Source of the DNA: an uncultured Trichormus sp.
GTDB taxonomy: Bacteria > Cyanobacteriota > Cyanobacteriia > Cyanobacteriales > Nostocaceae
Assembly: GCA_936914905.1 (NCBI GenBank)
Contig: CAKZGI010000092.1
Span: 1 to 40,336, forward strand
DNA length: 40,336 nucleotides
Reading direction: 5' to 3'
Positions 26,157-35,516 of the stretch are shown in pieces. A program made the translations under genes and the position numbers. The notes beneath the pieces are model-generated. The model made no database searches, was not told where the DNA came from, and saw nothing but the letters and a program-made list of their open reading frames with translations. Each line of letters starts with the position of its first letter. The first letter of the stretch is position 1.

Positions 26157-26534
26157 TTAAGATAAAACTAAATCTGGTAGTGGATCAAATGCTAAATCTA
26201 TTTTTTGTTTTCTTCTTAGAAATGATTCATTTCGAATATCATAGCTACTATCTGGTTGTGCACCACTTTCTATGTCATCCTGCGTTAAGGTAAGAGAACC
26301 AGCATGTTTAACTTCTAACCCTAATTCTTCACACAATACAATTACAAGACCTTCAATCAAACGGTTAGAATTTTCATTTGGCATCTGTGGAGTCATGATT
26401 TCTATACTTCCATTGTTGTAAGCAAATCTGGTGTTACGGTTACATCCCATTTCAGCCAGCATGGTTTTAAAGGTTTGCCAGCTAATGTTTTCTATTAATA
26501 CTCTGGTTTCTGTGGTAGTTGTAGTCGCTATCAT
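26157..26534 (-). pseudogene. Uma2-family gene truncated at the active site
   Basis: MIATTTTTETRVLIENISWQ opens a normal N-terminal half with RFAYNNGSIEIMTPQMPNEN, SGAQPDSSYDIRNESF and DLAFDPLPDLVLS. It stops there, although family members continue LVLEV for another 60 or more residues and need that acidic residue for the nuclease centre. The missing half is replaced by a dispersed 37-bp repeat (26120-26156). Length is 125 residues against about 190 in relatives (from memory). Confidence 0.72.
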
Positions 26535-26766
26535 AGTTTAGTTATTTTATATTAGTTATTTTATCAATGATGAGGATTTATTTTTAGTAAATTCAATTTG
26601 CAGTTGACTTTAGGAATACTGATATTTAAGTTTACTCAAGAAATAAGCAAAATGCCAGAAAATCAGATTAATACCTGATAAGAGTCGGGCATTTGTCAGT
26701 AAGGCCTTGGAGGTGGTGACACAAAACCCGGATTTTTTACCCAGGTCCGTTTGATATTGAAGAAAT

Positions 26767-27063
26767 GTGTCGGAATGTGGGTTTGAGGCCTTGTATCCGA
26801 TTTTGCTATTGCTAACGCAGTTACAAGAAGCGATTTCCCAGTCTACTGAGTTAAGTGCAGAAGATAGAGCTGAAGCTTTAGAACAATTGCAAACTTTGGC
26901 AGCAGCAGCGAAAAGTCCTCAAGAACCAACCCACAAAAAGACTGCCAAAAATGCCATTACGATGTTGAAAGGTCTATTTACAAGTTTACCAGCTGTGGCT
27001 CAATTAGTGGAAGACGCGAATAAATTATTACCTCTGATTAGTAAATTACTTGGTTTAGGATAA
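26767..27063 (+). CDS. Small hypothetical protein, probably a C-terminal remnant
   Basis: A GTG-started frame of 98 residues. From residue 17 it is a helical, charged segment, LQEAISQSTELSAEDRAEAL then EQLQTLAAAAKS, TAKNAITMLKGLFTSLPAVA and KLLPLISKLLGLG. Segments like this end many larger cyanobacterial proteins, so this may be the last part of a longer gene whose front has decayed. No clear ribosome binding site. The function is unknown. Confidence 0.45.
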   Translation: MSECGFEALYPILLLLTQLQEAISQSTELSAEDRAEALEQLQTLAAAAKSPQEPTHKKTAKNAITMLKGLFTSLPAVAQLVEDANKLLPLISKLLGLG

Positions 27064-27099
27064 TTTATGTTCAAAGACCGATAAGCATTATTCCTAATA

Positions 27100-27186
27100 C
27101 AGCAGGAGTCAGGAGTCAGGAGTAAAACTCTCTTGCTGTCTAGGTTTCAATTTAGATTCTGTACCTCATTGATCTGCAATCTGCTG
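27100..27186 (-). mobile_element. 87-bp TA-flanked MITE-like element B, copy 2
   Basis: Inverted relative to copy 1 at 1167-1253 and the same length. TA at 27098-27099 and 27187-27188. It contains the heptamers GGAGTCA in tandem near its end. Confidence 0.65.
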
Positions 27187-27191
27187 TAAAT

Positions 27192-27215
27192 AGAGACGCT
27201 GTAAGCAACGTCTCT
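27192..27215. repeat. AGAGACG palindrome downstream of htpG
   Basis: AGAGACG (27192-27198) pairs with CGTCTCT (27209-27215). It is of the same type as the stem of the cphA terminator. On the htpG strand the T-run precedes rather than follows the stem, so it is not a standard terminator for htpG. Confidence 0.6.
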
Positions 27216-27255
27216 AAAAAAATGTGGGATACTCCCTATATTTAATTGTTCTTTT

Positions 27256-29214
27256 CTACTTACTCGCTTGTTCTGTTAGCTTCGTCAACACATTATTAGA
27301 ACGTTCCACAAAGGATTTCATACCTTCAGCATCAAAGCCTTTTTGGGACATTAATGCTAAATCATAAACGTGCTGACAAATCATTTTCACTAACTCTTCT
27401 GTGGGTGATTCTGCATCACTTTGAATGATGATACTACCTTGATTGATATTAGCTAGGTTTTGAATCAAGGGATGTGCGGTATTTACTAACAAAATATGAT
27501 CTTCAGGAAAATCGGTATTTTGCTGTTGCATCATGGCGTTCATTTCCCTGAGACGACGGAGAATTTCTGGTAACAATACCATTGCTGGTGGTGTTCCTTG
27601 GGGGTCGTCTGATTTTAAGGCTTCGGTGCGGATGTTAACTTTGGGTCTGTTGAGTGATTTCTCAAATAATTCTTTGATAATTTCACTTTTGGTTTTCTTG
27701 GTGGTGGGGTCAACAATTTCGCCGGATTTATCATCCAATAAGGTATTATCAAGGTCAGAATCTACCCGTGTAAATTTAACATGCTGATATTCTCTTTCCA
27801 GGAAGTTAATAAAGTGGGTGTCGATGAAGGAGTCCATAAATAGGACTTCTAAACCTTGGTTTTTGTGCAGTTGAATATATGTGGATTGACTGGCTTCGTC
27901 GGTGCTGTAAAAAACGCGGTTTTCGTGGAGTTCTTTGTTGCGTTCTAGATATTCTTTGATGGTGGTGTAAGGTGTGCTGCTGGTGTTAGATGGGGTGACA
28001 TCTTGCCAGAGATCACCTTCTGAAGATTTGACTTCAACTGCGGGTTTTGTTTCTATTTTAGCGGTGCTGCGGAAGATGAGGATATCTTCGACTTGTTTTT
28101 TAAATTTATCGTCGTTGAGAACGCCAAATTTAACGAATGTTCCTAAGTCTTTCCAAGCACTGATGTATTGTTCGCGGTCGTCGCGGTATAATTCTTTGAG
28201 GCGATCACCTACTTTCTTTGCTATGTAGTCACCAATACGTTTAATAGTGCGATCACCCTGTAAAGCACTGCGAGAAACGTTCAATGGAATATCCGTACTA
28301 TCAATTACACCCCGCATAGGCATTAAAAATTGGGGGATAATTTCTTCACAGTTATCGCTAACAAAAACCTGATTGCAGAATAACTTAATTTGTCCTTTAG
28401 TCACATCCACATCAGGCCGCATCTTGGGAAAATACATAATCCCGTTAATAATAAACGGATAATCTGTATTCAGATGCACCCATAACAAAGGTTCTTCTTG
28501 AAAAGGATATAGATAGCGGTAAAATTCTAAATAATCTTCTTTGGTTAAATTGCTAGGAGATTCTCTCCAAGGTGCTTTTTCTTGGTTCAATACTTGCCCA
28601 TCTAATTTGATGGGTACGGGCATAAAATCACAGTAAGTTTTAACTAGATTTCTAATTCTCGCAGCTTCTAAATATTCTTCTTCATCTGGCATTAAAGTGA
28701 GGGTAATGGTAGTACCACGAACAGTCCGAGAAGACTCATCTAAGGTAAACTCTGGTGAACCATCACACGTCCAGTGAACTGCTTGAGAACCTTCTTGATA
28801 GGAAAGAGTATCAATGTCTACTTTTTTCGCCACCATGAAGGAGGAGTAGAAACCTAAACCAAAGTGTCCGATTATTGGTTGATCTGCTTTCCCTTCATAT
28901 TTGTGAATAAATTCTTCTGCACTTGAGAAAGCGACTTGGTTAATGTATTTTTTGACTTCCTCTGCTGTCATCCCAATCCCATTATCGGAGATGGAGAGCG
29001 TCTTTTTATCTTTATCAATGGCAATTGTAATTTCTGGCTCACCCGTATCTCCATTATACTCACCGGCGCGGGACACCATTTTTAGCTTTTGGATGGCATC
29101 TACAGCGTTGGATACCAGTTCCCGCAAGAAAATTTGGTGATCTGAATAGAGAGACTTTTTGATAATTGGGAAAATATTCTCAGTATGTATACTGATAGTG
29201 CCTTGTTCTAGCAT
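27256..29214 (-). CDS. htpG: Chaperone HtpG (Hsp90)
   Basis: A 652-residue Hsp90. The ATP-binding GHKL domain is clear: LRELVSNAVDAIQKLK near residue 26, TLSISDNGIGMTAEEVKKY near 73 and GHFGLGFYSSFMVAKKV near 117. A middle domain with NVSRSALQGDRTIKRI and a C-terminal dimerisation domain follow, ending LTKLTEQASK. It acts in the cytosol on stress-denatured clients; in cyanobacteria it is linked to heat, cold and light stress. The start MLEQGTISIHTENIFPIIKK is the family start. Its first 10 codons plus upstream DNA are duplicated in tandem just upstream (see 29184-29671). Confidence 0.97.
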   Translation of the reverse strand: MLEQGTISIHTENIFPIIKKSLYSDHQIFLRELVSNAVDAIQKLKMVSRAGEYNGDTGEPEITIAIDKDKKTLSISDNGIGMTAEEVKKYINQVAFSSAEEFIHKYEGKADQPIIGHFGLGFYSSFMVAKKVDIDTLSYQEGSQAVHWTCDGSPEFTLDESSRTVRGTTITLTLMPDEEEYLEAARIRNLVKTYCDFMPVPIKLDGQVLNQEKAPWRESPSNLTKEDYLEFYRYLYPFQEEPLLWVHLNTDYPFIINGIMYFPKMRPDVDVTKGQIKLFCNQVFVSDNCEEIIPQFLMPMRGVIDSTDIPLNVSRSALQGDRTIKRIGDYIAKKVGDRLKELYRDDREQYISAWKDLGTFVKFGVLNDDKFKKQVEDILIFRSTAKIETKPAVEVKSSEGDLWQDVTPSNTSSTPYTTIKEYLERNKELHENRVFYSTDEASQSTYIQLHKNQGLEVLFMDSFIDTHFINFLEREYQHVKFTRVDSDLDNTLLDDKSGEIVDPTTKKTKSEIIKELFEKSLNRPKVNIRTEALKSDDPQGTPPAMVLLPEILRRLREMNAMMQQQNTDFPEDHILLVNTAHPLIQNLANINQGSIIIQSDAESPTEELVKMICQHVYDLALMSQKGFDAEGMKSFVERSNNVLTKLTEQASK

Positions 29215-29671
29215 AGTTATCCGTCTGTTTTACTTGCAGAGATAATTCTGAGAATCAATTTTCGTGGATATATGTCTTTTTGGAGGTAAGGAATTCCTCT
29301 TATTTATGATTCGGATTACACTACCATAACGGCAGATTGGGGACTGGGGGAATATTAAGTTAACAGGTGTAGATTGTAGGTGGTGAAAGCCGATGGGACA
29401 ATTAACCGTTGGTAAAGAGATTGGCATTATGTATACTGATAGTGCCTTGTTCTAGCATAGTTATCCGTCTGTTTTACTTGCAGAGATAATTCTGAGAATC
29501 AATTTTCGTGGATATATGTCTTTTTGGAGGTAAGGAATTCCTCTTATTTATGATTCGGATTACACTACCATAACGGCAGATTGGGGACTGGGGGAATATT
29601 AAGTTAACAGGTGTAGATTGTAGGTGGTGAAAGCCGATGGGACAATTAACGATTGGTAAAGAGATTGGCAT
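29184..29671. repeat. 244-bp tandem duplication of the htpG 5' region
   Basis: 29184-29427 and 29428-29671 are head-to-tail copies, nearly identical (a visible difference is ACCGTTGG against ACGATTGG near the end). Each holds the first ten htpG codons and about 215 bases upstream. In the outer copy the ATG at 29458 opens an 18-codon frame, MLEQGTISIHNANLFTNG, ending at 29402. Confidence 0.95.
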
Positions 29672-30074
29672 TTCACAAGCTGGTACAGGCAATACCCAGA
29701 CAAACACATTCAGTAATTTCTGATAACGCCTATATTTATTGCCCCATAAATATTCCAACGTGTATTAGTACATTTGTAAATAGAAACTTAAGTTTAAAGT
29801 GTGCTAATTTGCCTCCAAAATTTATGGTGGACGTATCAATTATTCATTTGAGCATTTTTTTAGTGGTGCAAAGTTTGCACTATCATAAAATATGTAGCTT
29901 TTATTGATATCTCGGAAAATAACTCCACTTGGTTTTGAAATCTCTATTACCCTATGTGGGTATTCCTGCTGCCAATAAACTTATATTGAAGATATTGGTT
30001 TATAAGTCTTTAAGAGTTTTATTTTGTTACCTGTAATTTCATCACTTCCATAGGACTACAAATTTTCTGTCATC
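29672..30074. other. Intergenic, nothing supported
   Basis: About 400 AT-rich bases upstream of the htpG duplication. No coding frame with a recognisable product, and no CIRCE element. The outer htpG promoter region may extend into it. Confidence 0.5.
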
Positions 30075-30118
30075 TTAAATAAATTAGCAAAACTATTTAA
30101 ATAAATTAGCAAAACTAT
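30075..30118. repeat. 22-bp perfect tandem duplication
   Basis: Two identical units (30075-30096, 30097-30118) beginning TTAAATAAATTAGC and ending AAAACTAT, at the start of the TPR scrap. Confidence 0.95.
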
Positions 30119-30261
30119 ACCAATCGCAAGGATATTACAGCGAAGCAGAACCCCACTATGCAAAAGCATTATAAACCTCTGAAAAAGTGCTAGGAGCAGG
30201 AGATTCAACTACAATGACTATTCGTACAAATTATGCTCAAGGTCTTCGCCGTGGAAAGTAA
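30075..30261 (+). pseudogene. Tetratricopeptide-repeat scrap
   Basis: The frame reads NKLAKLYQSQGYYSEAEPHY then AKAL, a TAA, and TSEKVLGAGDSTTMTIRTNY AQGLRRGK before a final TAA at 30259-30261. The pattern LYQSQGYYSEAEPLY..AL is that of kinesin-light-chain-like TPR proteins common in Nostocales. Only the last repeat remains, it holds a nonsense codon, and its front edge is a 22-bp tandem duplication. Confidence 0.65.
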
Positions 30262-30428
30262 TTGAACTCTCATATACCAAGTTAATTAGGGCTTGCTGAA
30301 AAAGTCTTTTCGTTGGAGCTAGGAGTCAGGACTGAGTTTCAAAACTCACATCTTCATACACATCTGCTATGGGTAGATGAAAATCTACTCTTACTAAATG
30401 TACATTTTCCCCTTTTCCATAACTATTA

Positions 30429-30593
30429 GACCTCTTGCAGAATTAATTTTATGTTGTAATCGGGGCCTGTCTTTGTTCTAGGCAAAAGTTAGAGTTACAC
30501 GGTTATGTTTGAATTACCCAGCGCAAAGAACACCAAAAATACATAAAATCTAAGACTCTCTATCATACCACAGAAACAATTTTGCAAGAGGGA
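30429..30593 (-). mobile_element. MITE family A, copy 3 (165 bp)
   Basis: Inverted relative to copies 1 and 2. TA at 30427-30428 and 30594-30595. Ends are GACCTCTTGCAG and TTGCAAGAGGGA, so one end has two changes. It supplies the tail LAKLFLWYDRES to the broken Uma2 frame. Confidence 0.9.
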
Positions 30594-30608
30594 TAATATA
30601 TATCCATT

Positions 30609-30630
30609 GTTTCAATATGGTTTCAATATG
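30609..30630. repeat. 11-bp tandem duplication in Uma2 pseudogene
   Basis: GTTTCAATATG twice in tandem. Removing one restores the Uma2 frame. Confidence 0.9.
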
Positions 30631-30926
30631 CGCTTTTGTGTCAGCAATATAAGCCTGACATCCTTTACCGCGCATATGATTTCTCAGCATTGAGGCAATA
30701 CTGAGAATAATAAATACATGAATATTACTCGCACCAGCCATTGCGTAAACTTGTCCCTGTCTGTATTCATGTTTTATCGGGCTGGTTTCTTATAATTGAA
30801 GATATTCTTCAGGGGAAATATAGTTATAATTGGGGTTTGCAATCATAAAAAATATCCTCCGTGAATATTTTATTCAAAAACAGGCGACCAAATTTCAGAA
30901 ATTGTAACTTATATCTAAGTAGAAAC

Positions 30927-33611
30927 TTAAACTTCAGAAGATGCCTCTAACAACTTCACAGTGTTGACTGTTGCTAAGGCTTTCACAGGTAATTTTTTGA
31001 TGAAAGTTAACCCATGTTCACCTTTATCAATGATGATTGTGTCACCAGAAATAAAGGTATTTTCTAATAACTTGGTAGCGAGGGGGTTTTCGACTTCGCG
31101 CTGAATTGACCTTTTTAGCGGACGTGCACCATAAACTGGATCATATCCAGCTTCAACAAGGTGGTCACAGGCTGCTTGTGATATTTCAAAGGAGATTTTT
31201 TTTTCTTTGAGGAGATTTTCGACTCGTTTGAGTTGTATACGGATGATATGCCGCATTTCTGAACGGCTGAGGGTGTGAAAAAGTATGAGATCATCGACAC
31301 GGTTGAGAAATTCGGGGCGGAAGTGTGATCGCAAACCTTCCATCACTTGTTTCCGAATCATATCATACTTACTATCATCACCAGAAATATCCGAAATATG
31401 CTCACTGCCGATGTTGCTAGTCATTACTATGACAGTGTTTCGGAAATCTACTGCTCGTCCCTGAGAGTTAGTAATTCTACCATCATCTAAAACTTGCAAA
31501 AGAATATTAAACACATCTGGATGGGCTTTTTCCACTTCATCCAGCAACACCACCGAATAAGGATGACGACGGATCGCTTCCGAAAGTTGACCACCTTCTT
31601 CATAACCGATGTATCCGGGAGGGGCACCTACTAAACGAGAAACTGAGTGTTTTTCCATGTACTCGGACATATCCAACCGCACCAAAGCGTCATCAGAATC
31701 AAAGAGAAATTGAGCTAAAGCGCGGGCGAGTTCAGTTTTACCAACACCAGTTGGTCCCATGAACAAAAATGAACCAATGGGGCGAGAGGGATCTTTCATT
31801 CCTGCACGAGCCCGACGAATAGCTGCAGAGACAGCGGAAACCGCTTCTTCTTGTCCGATTACTCTCTCGTGCAAATGACTTTCTAATTTCAGTAATTTTT
31901 GCCGTTCGGATTCCAAAAGACGATTTACGGGGATTCCTGTCCATTTAGCAACTATTTCAGCAATATCAGCTTCTGTGACTTGTTCACGCAGCAGTGTAGA
32001 ACCTTGGCTTTGAATTTCTAGGAGTTTCGCTTCTTTAATTTCCCGTTCTCTCTGCACTCCTTCCAATTTGCCATATTTCAATTGAGCAGCTTTGTTTAAA
32101 TCATAATCCCTTTCTGCTTGCTCAATTTGCACCCGCAGCGCATCTTCCTGTTTCTTTAAGGTGCTAATAGATTCTAATAATTGCTTTTCCCTTTGCCATT
32201 GTTCATTAAACATTTGCTGTTTAATCGTTAAAGCAGTAATTTCTTGCTCAATTCGGTCTAAACGCTCCCTAGTTTGGTAAATACCATTTTCTTCTCCTGC
32301 TAAGGATAGTTTTTCCATTTCTAGCTGCATTAAGCGTCTATCAATAGTTTCTAACTCCGCAGGTTTGGAGGTAATTTCCATTTTTAACTTAGCTGCTGCT
32401 TCGTCTACTAAGTCAATCGCTTTATCTGGTAAAAAGCGATCTGCAATATAACGCGCTGATAAAGTTGCAGCTGCTACCAAAGCGGAATCGGCAATTTTGA
32501 CATTATGATGCACTTCATAACGTTCTTTTAAACCCCGTAAAATAGAAATGGTGTTTTCTACTGTCGGTTGATCTACATATACCTGTTGAAACCGACGTTC
32601 TAAAGCTGCATCTTTTTCAATGTATTTGCGATATTCATCTAAGGTAGTCGCACCAATACAACGCAACTCACCCCGTGCCAACATCGGTTTAAGCAGGTTT
32701 CCTGCATCCATTGAACCTTGTTGGTTGGAACCTGCACCGACAACGGTATGCAGTTCGTCAATAAATAGAACTACTTGCCCGTTTGATTCCGTAACTTCCC
32801 GGAGAACATTTTTTAAACGGTCTTCAAATTCACCACGATATTTTGCCCCAGCGATTAAACTCCCGATATCTAAAGAAATGAGTTGGCGATTTTTCAACGA
32901 TTCAGGAACGTCACCATTAAGCATTCGTTGGGCTAATGCTTCTGCGATTGCAGTCTTACCAACTCCCGGTTCACCAATCAAAACAGGGTTATTTTTGCTA
33001 CGACGAGATAATACTTGAATCACGCGGCGAATTTCATCATCGCGGCCAATCACAGGATCTAATTTTCCCGCTTTTGCCTGTTCAGTCAAATCTCGTCCAA
33101 ATCTTTTTAAAGCTTCAAAAGGTGCATCCGCAGATTCTGCTTCTCCCACCTTTTGACTAACCTTTTGGGTAACACGAACAGTTTTGACAGCAGTTTCTAA
33201 CTTAGCAATATCTACATTTAAGCCTTTAAATATCCTTCTACCAATGCGTTCATCTTCAGCAAAAGCCAGGAGTATATGTCCCTCCGCAATCTCTTCATTT
33301 CTCATTCTCGCTCGAACTTCTTCAGCACGATCCAATAGCAAATCTAAATTGCGGCCTAAATAAAGCTGATCACTTTTACCAACTTTTGGCTGACGTTGGG
33401 TATAAGTTTCTAACTGCTTCTTTAAGCGTATTGAATCGATCTCTGCACAAGTAATAATACCTGTAGCTAAACTGGTGGGTTCTTCTAAAAGGGCAATAAT
33501 TAAATGTTCAACTTCTAATTGCTGTTGTTGATAAGCACGGACTATATCCTGGGATTTTGTAATTGCTTCCCAGGCTGTATCAGTAAATTTATTAGGATCT
33601 GTAGGCTGCAT
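30927..33611 (-). CDS. clpB: ATP-dependent disaggregase ClpB
   Basis: An 894-residue Hsp100 protein: Clp N-terminal repeats ([20 protein letters not shown]), AAA domain 1 with Walker [17 protein letters not shown] near residue 205, the coiled M domain (about 410-525: [12 protein letters not shown] onward) that marks ClpB rather than ClpC, and AAA domain 2 with [16 protein letters not shown] near 610 and [14 protein letters not shown]. It rescues aggregated proteins together with DnaK. The presence of htpG 1.7 kb away is suggestive but the two are separated by debris. Nostocales usually carry two clpB genes; which one this is cannot be told. It appears intact. Confidence 0.96.
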   Translation of the reverse strand: MQPTDPNKFTDTAWEAITKSQDIVRAYQQQQLEVEHLIIALLEEPTSLATGIITCAEIDSIRLKKQLETYTQRQPKVGKSDQLYLGRNLDLLLDRAEEVRARMRNEEIAEGHILLAFAEDERIGRRIFKGLNVDIAKLETAVKTVRVTQKVSQKVGEAESADAPFEALKRFGRDLTEQAKAGKLDPVIGRDDEIRRVIQVLSRRSKNNPVLIGEPGVGKTAIAEALAQRMLNGDVPESLKNRQLISLDIGSLIAGAKYRGEFEDRLKNVLREVTESNGQVVLFIDELHTVVGAGSNQQGSMDAGNLLKPMLARGELRCIGATTLDEYRKYIEKDAALERRFQQVYVDQPTVENTISILRGLKERYEVHHNVKIADSALVAAATLSARYIADRFLPDKAIDLVDEAAAKLKMEITSKPAELETIDRRLMQLEMEKLSLAGEENGIYQTRERLDRIEQEITALTIKQQMFNEQWQREKQLLESISTLKKQEDALRVQIEQAERDYDLNKAAQLKYGKLEGVQREREIKEAKLLEIQSQGSTLLREQVTEADIAEIVAKWTGIPVNRLLESERQKLLKLESHLHERVIGQEEAVSAVSAAIRRARAGMKDPSRPIGSFLFMGPTGVGKTELARALAQFLFDSDDALVRLDMSEYMEKHSVSRLVGAPPGYIGYEEGGQLSEAIRRHPYSVVLLDEVEKAHPDVFNILLQVLDDGRITNSQGRAVDFRNTVIVMTSNIGSEHISDISGDDSKYDMIRKQVMEGLRSHFRPEFLNRVDDLILFHTLSRSEMRHIIRIQLKRVENLLKEKKISFEISQAACDHLVEAGYDPVYGARPLKRSIQREVENPLATKLLENTFISGDTIIIDKGEHGLTFIKKLPVKALATVNTVKLLEASSEV

Positions 33612-33621
33612 TTCGTAGGAG

Positions 33622-33649
33622 TTTAGATTTTAGATTTTAGCTTTTAGCT
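33622..33649. repeat. Heptamer repeat TTTAG(A/C)T upstream of clpB
   Basis: Units TTTAGAT, TTTAGAT, TTTAGCT, TTTAGCT starting 11 bases upstream of the clpB start codon, thus within its leader. Confidence 0.85.
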
Positions 33650-33756
33650 TATAAATTGGGGATTGACAAAGAATGACACCCATTTTGCTGGTAATTTCGC
33701 AGTTGAGCAATATTCAGGAAAGCCAGTAACTCTCATAATAATGTTAATAATGTCTT

Positions 33757-33773
33757 GGTGGGCATTGCCCACC
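33757..33773. repeat. GGTGGGC palindrome, copy 2
   Basis: GGTGGGCATTGCCCACC, matching 24579-24595 with one difference. It lies between clpB and gloA in about 190 bases that hold no gene. Confidence 0.6.
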
Positions 33774-33804
33774 CTACTCCAAGATAAAATACTTGAGAGG
33801 AGAA

Positions 33805-34239
33805 TTACTGACTGGCCAGTTGTGGTGAGGATTTTTCTTGAGATGTTGTACTGTGAATAGCCAATTGAATCAATTCAACTTTATAGCCATCGGGATCTTC
33901 CACAAAAGCAATTTCCGTAGAACCATGTTTCATTGGACCCGGCTCTCTTACTACTTTACCTCCACGATTTTTAATGTCCTCAAAAGTTCTATAAATATCG
34001 TTTACTCCTAGCGCAATATGACCATAAGCATTGCCCAAATCATACTTTTCTACGCCCCAGTTATAAGTTAATTCTAGCACCGTATCGTCGCTTTCTTCTC
34101 CATAACCAACAAAAGCGAGGGTAAATTCTCCACCTGGGTAATCTTTACGGCGGAGTAATTTCATTCCCAGGATTTCACAGTAAAATTTCAAAGACTCTTC
34201 CAGATTGCCTACCCGTAGCATTGTGTGTAGTAATCGCAT
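33805..34239 (-). CDS. gloA: Lactoylglutathione lyase (glyoxalase I)
   Basis: A 144-residue protein of the vicinal oxygen chelate fold. [20 protein letters not shown] carries the first metal histidine, [20 protein letters not shown] a glutamate ligand, [20 protein letters not shown] the second histidine, and [16 protein letters not shown] the last glutamate. It converts the hemithioacetal of methylglyoxal and glutathione to S-lactoylglutathione. It is transcribed on the minus strand upstream of clpB, with 190 bases between. It appears intact. Confidence 0.94.
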   Translation of the reverse strand: MRLLHTMLRVGNLEESLKFYCEILGMKLLRRKDYPGGEFTLAFVGYGEESDDTVLELTYNWGVEKYDLGNAYGHIALGVNDIYRTFEDIKNRGGKVVREPGPMKHGSTEIAFVEDPDGYKVELIQLAIHSTTSQEKSSPQLASQ

Positions 34240-34285
34240 ATTGACCCTTTATATGGTTCTTATATTTTATAGCTGATCATCACTT

Positions 34286-34316
34286 GGTAAGCTTACCTCG
34301 ACCTAAAGGTACGAGG
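34286..34316. repeat. Hairpin near the end of the IS605-type remnant
   Basis: A perfect palindrome GGTAAGCTTACC (34286-34297) followed by a hairpin CCTCGACCT/AGGTACGAGG (34296-34316, one bulged A). Subterminal hairpins of this sort mark the ends of IS200/IS605 elements. It lies just past the TnpB remnant. Confidence 0.5.
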
Positions 34317-34338
34317 CCTTAGCCAGAGATTTGAATCA

Positions 34339-34560
34339 TCAGGAAGAGAGGCAATTCTCTAATTGACAACTCATCCCCGGACTTTTAGGAAGACTTACAG
34401 ACTTCGCCAAAGCAGCAATATTCATAGCCGCGTTGATATCAGCATCATGTTCAAAACCACAATGCCCACACCTCAAAACTTTCTCGTTGCGATAGGACTT
34501 ACCCTCAGGTAAATTTGATACGATATGCACCATCCACGTGGGAAAAAATTTGATAAACTA
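34339..34560 (-). pseudogene. TnpB C-terminal remnant (IS200/IS605 family)
   Basis: The frame reads KFFPTWMVHIVSNLPEGKSY then RNEKVLRCGHCGFEHDADIN and AAMNIAALAKS. CGHCGFEHDADINAAMNIA is the C-terminal zinc-ribbon half and the final RuvC aspartate region of TnpB, an RNA-guided nuclease ancestral to Cas12. The first CxxC pair normally following KFFPSS is missing, and everything upstream is gone. Only about 70 residues remain, so it is inactive. The hairpin at 34286-34316 probably is the right end of the former element. Confidence 0.8.
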
Positions 34561-34602
34561 GGGTTCTATATAATTTGCTCTCAGTCTAATTAAGAATAGA
34601 CT

Positions 34603-35367
34603 ATGTATAAATCGCCCCAAGAATTTTCAGTGTTCGGCTTACCAGTTCATCTGATGACAAACTATCCAAACTGGTTGCTAGAATGCCTACAACAAGGTAT
34701 AGGAACACATGTAGTAACGCTCAATGCAGAAATGACCATACAAGCCGAGCGAAATCGATCTCTAGCTGAAGTTATTCAAAATGCTGATCTAGTAATTCCA
34801 GATGGAGCAGGAGTTGTGCTTTATTTGCAAAATCTATTGAAGCAAGAAGTAAAACGTTGTCCAGGAATTGAATTAGCAGAAAAACTTTTACAAGAACTTG
34901 GTGAGCAGAAAACGGCAACGAACATATTTTTCTATGGAGGAGTATCAGGAGTTGCGGCAACAGCAGCAGAGTTTTGGCAGCAACAAATACCTAATTTAGG
35001 TATAGCAGGTACTCACTCCGGCTATCACTCTCCTGAAGAAGAAGAAATATTACAACAAACTCTAACTCAATTGCAGCCACAAGTTATTTTTGTTGGTTTA
35101 GGAGTACCACGTCAAGAGTTATGGATTGCCAAAAACCGTCATTTGTGTAACCAAGCAATTTGGATGGGGGTAGGTGGTAGTTTTGATATTTGGGCTGGTG
35201 TAAAAACTCGTGCTCCCCGTTGGTTAGCAAATAATAATTTAGAATGGCTGTATCGTTTGTATCAAGAACCTTGGCGCTGGCGACGAATGTTAGCTTTGCC
35301 TCAGTTTGCACTAAAAGCCTTTGTTTACCGTTTTTCTGCAAGAGATATCAACAGTGCTGAGTGCTGA
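34603..35367 (+). CDS. WecG/TagA/CpsF family glycosyltransferase (GT26)
   Basis: A 254-residue protein. After FGLPVHLMTNYPNWLLECLQ comes VVTLNAEMTIQAERNRSLAE and the key loop NADLVIPDGAGVVLYLQNLL, where the aspartate is conserved in the family. The C-terminal part IWMGVGGSFDIWAGVKTRAP and WLYRLYQEPWRWRRM is also typical. The family adds N-acetylmannosamine or ManNAcA to a lipid-linked sugar in cell-surface polymer synthesis, at the inner face of the membrane. The sugar cannot be told here. It stands alone in the window. Confidence 0.92.
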   Translation: MYKSPQEFSVFGLPVHLMTNYPNWLLECLQQGIGTHVVTLNAEMTIQAERNRSLAEVIQNADLVIPDGAGVVLYLQNLLKQEVKRCPGIELAEKLLQELGEQKTATNIFFYGGVSGVAATAAEFWQQQIPNLGIAGTHSGYHSPEEEEILQQTLTQLQPQVIFVGLGVPRQELWIAKNRHLCNQAIWMGVGGSFDIWAGVKTRAPRWLANNNLEWLYRLYQEPWRWRRMLALPQFALKAFVYRFSARDINSAEC

Positions 35368-35408
35368 TTAGAGGCAGTAGGCAGTAGCTAGTAGGCGGAA
35401 GTTCTTTA

Positions 35409-35445
35409 ATTTTGTTGGCTCAGCCTGCTGGAAGCACTATTTTGA
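35409..35445 (+). repeat. 37-bp dispersed repeat, copy 2
   Basis: Matches 26120-26156 (inverted) except for two bases after TTGTTGG. It is followed by a small hairpin GTCTCCGAAGGAGA at about 35460-35473. Confidence 0.8.
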
Positions 35446-35516
35446 TTTTGTTCACGTAGCGTCTCCGAAGGAGATATTTTGAATTTTTTGCCTGTGGGTG
35501 TCAGGGAATTTGAGCG

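Larger units (their letters stand above)
30326..30846 (-). pseudogene. Uma2-family gene, internally deleted and carrying MITE A copy 3
   Basis: GGAGG before the ATG at 30846 opens MIANPNYNYISPEEYLQL, then TAA (30790-30792), then ETSPIKHEYRQGQVYAMAGA and HMRGKGCQAYIADTKAHIET. An 11-bp tandem duplication (30609-30630) shifts frame; removing it gives HIETMDIYY. The MITE follows, and beyond it the frame SYGKGENVHLVRVDFHLPIA DVYEDVSFETQS looks like the Uma2 C-terminus. About 100 central residues are gone, so a deletion accompanied or preceded the insertion. Confidence 0.8.

Noticed and set aside
27192-27215. Terminator of htpG.
   Set aside because: On the htpG strand the run of T precedes the stem, so it does not fit an intrinsic terminator in that direction.
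29474-29758. A 94-codon minus-strand frame over the second htpG upstream copy.
   Set aside because: It repeats a frame in the first copy only because the DNA is duplicated, and it has no family resemblance.
21657-30846. A defence island, because toxin-antitoxin, nuclease-like and TPR/pentapeptide genes cluster here.
   Set aside because: Nearly all members are pseudogenes, the Uma2 family has no proven defence role, and no recognisable defence operon is complete.
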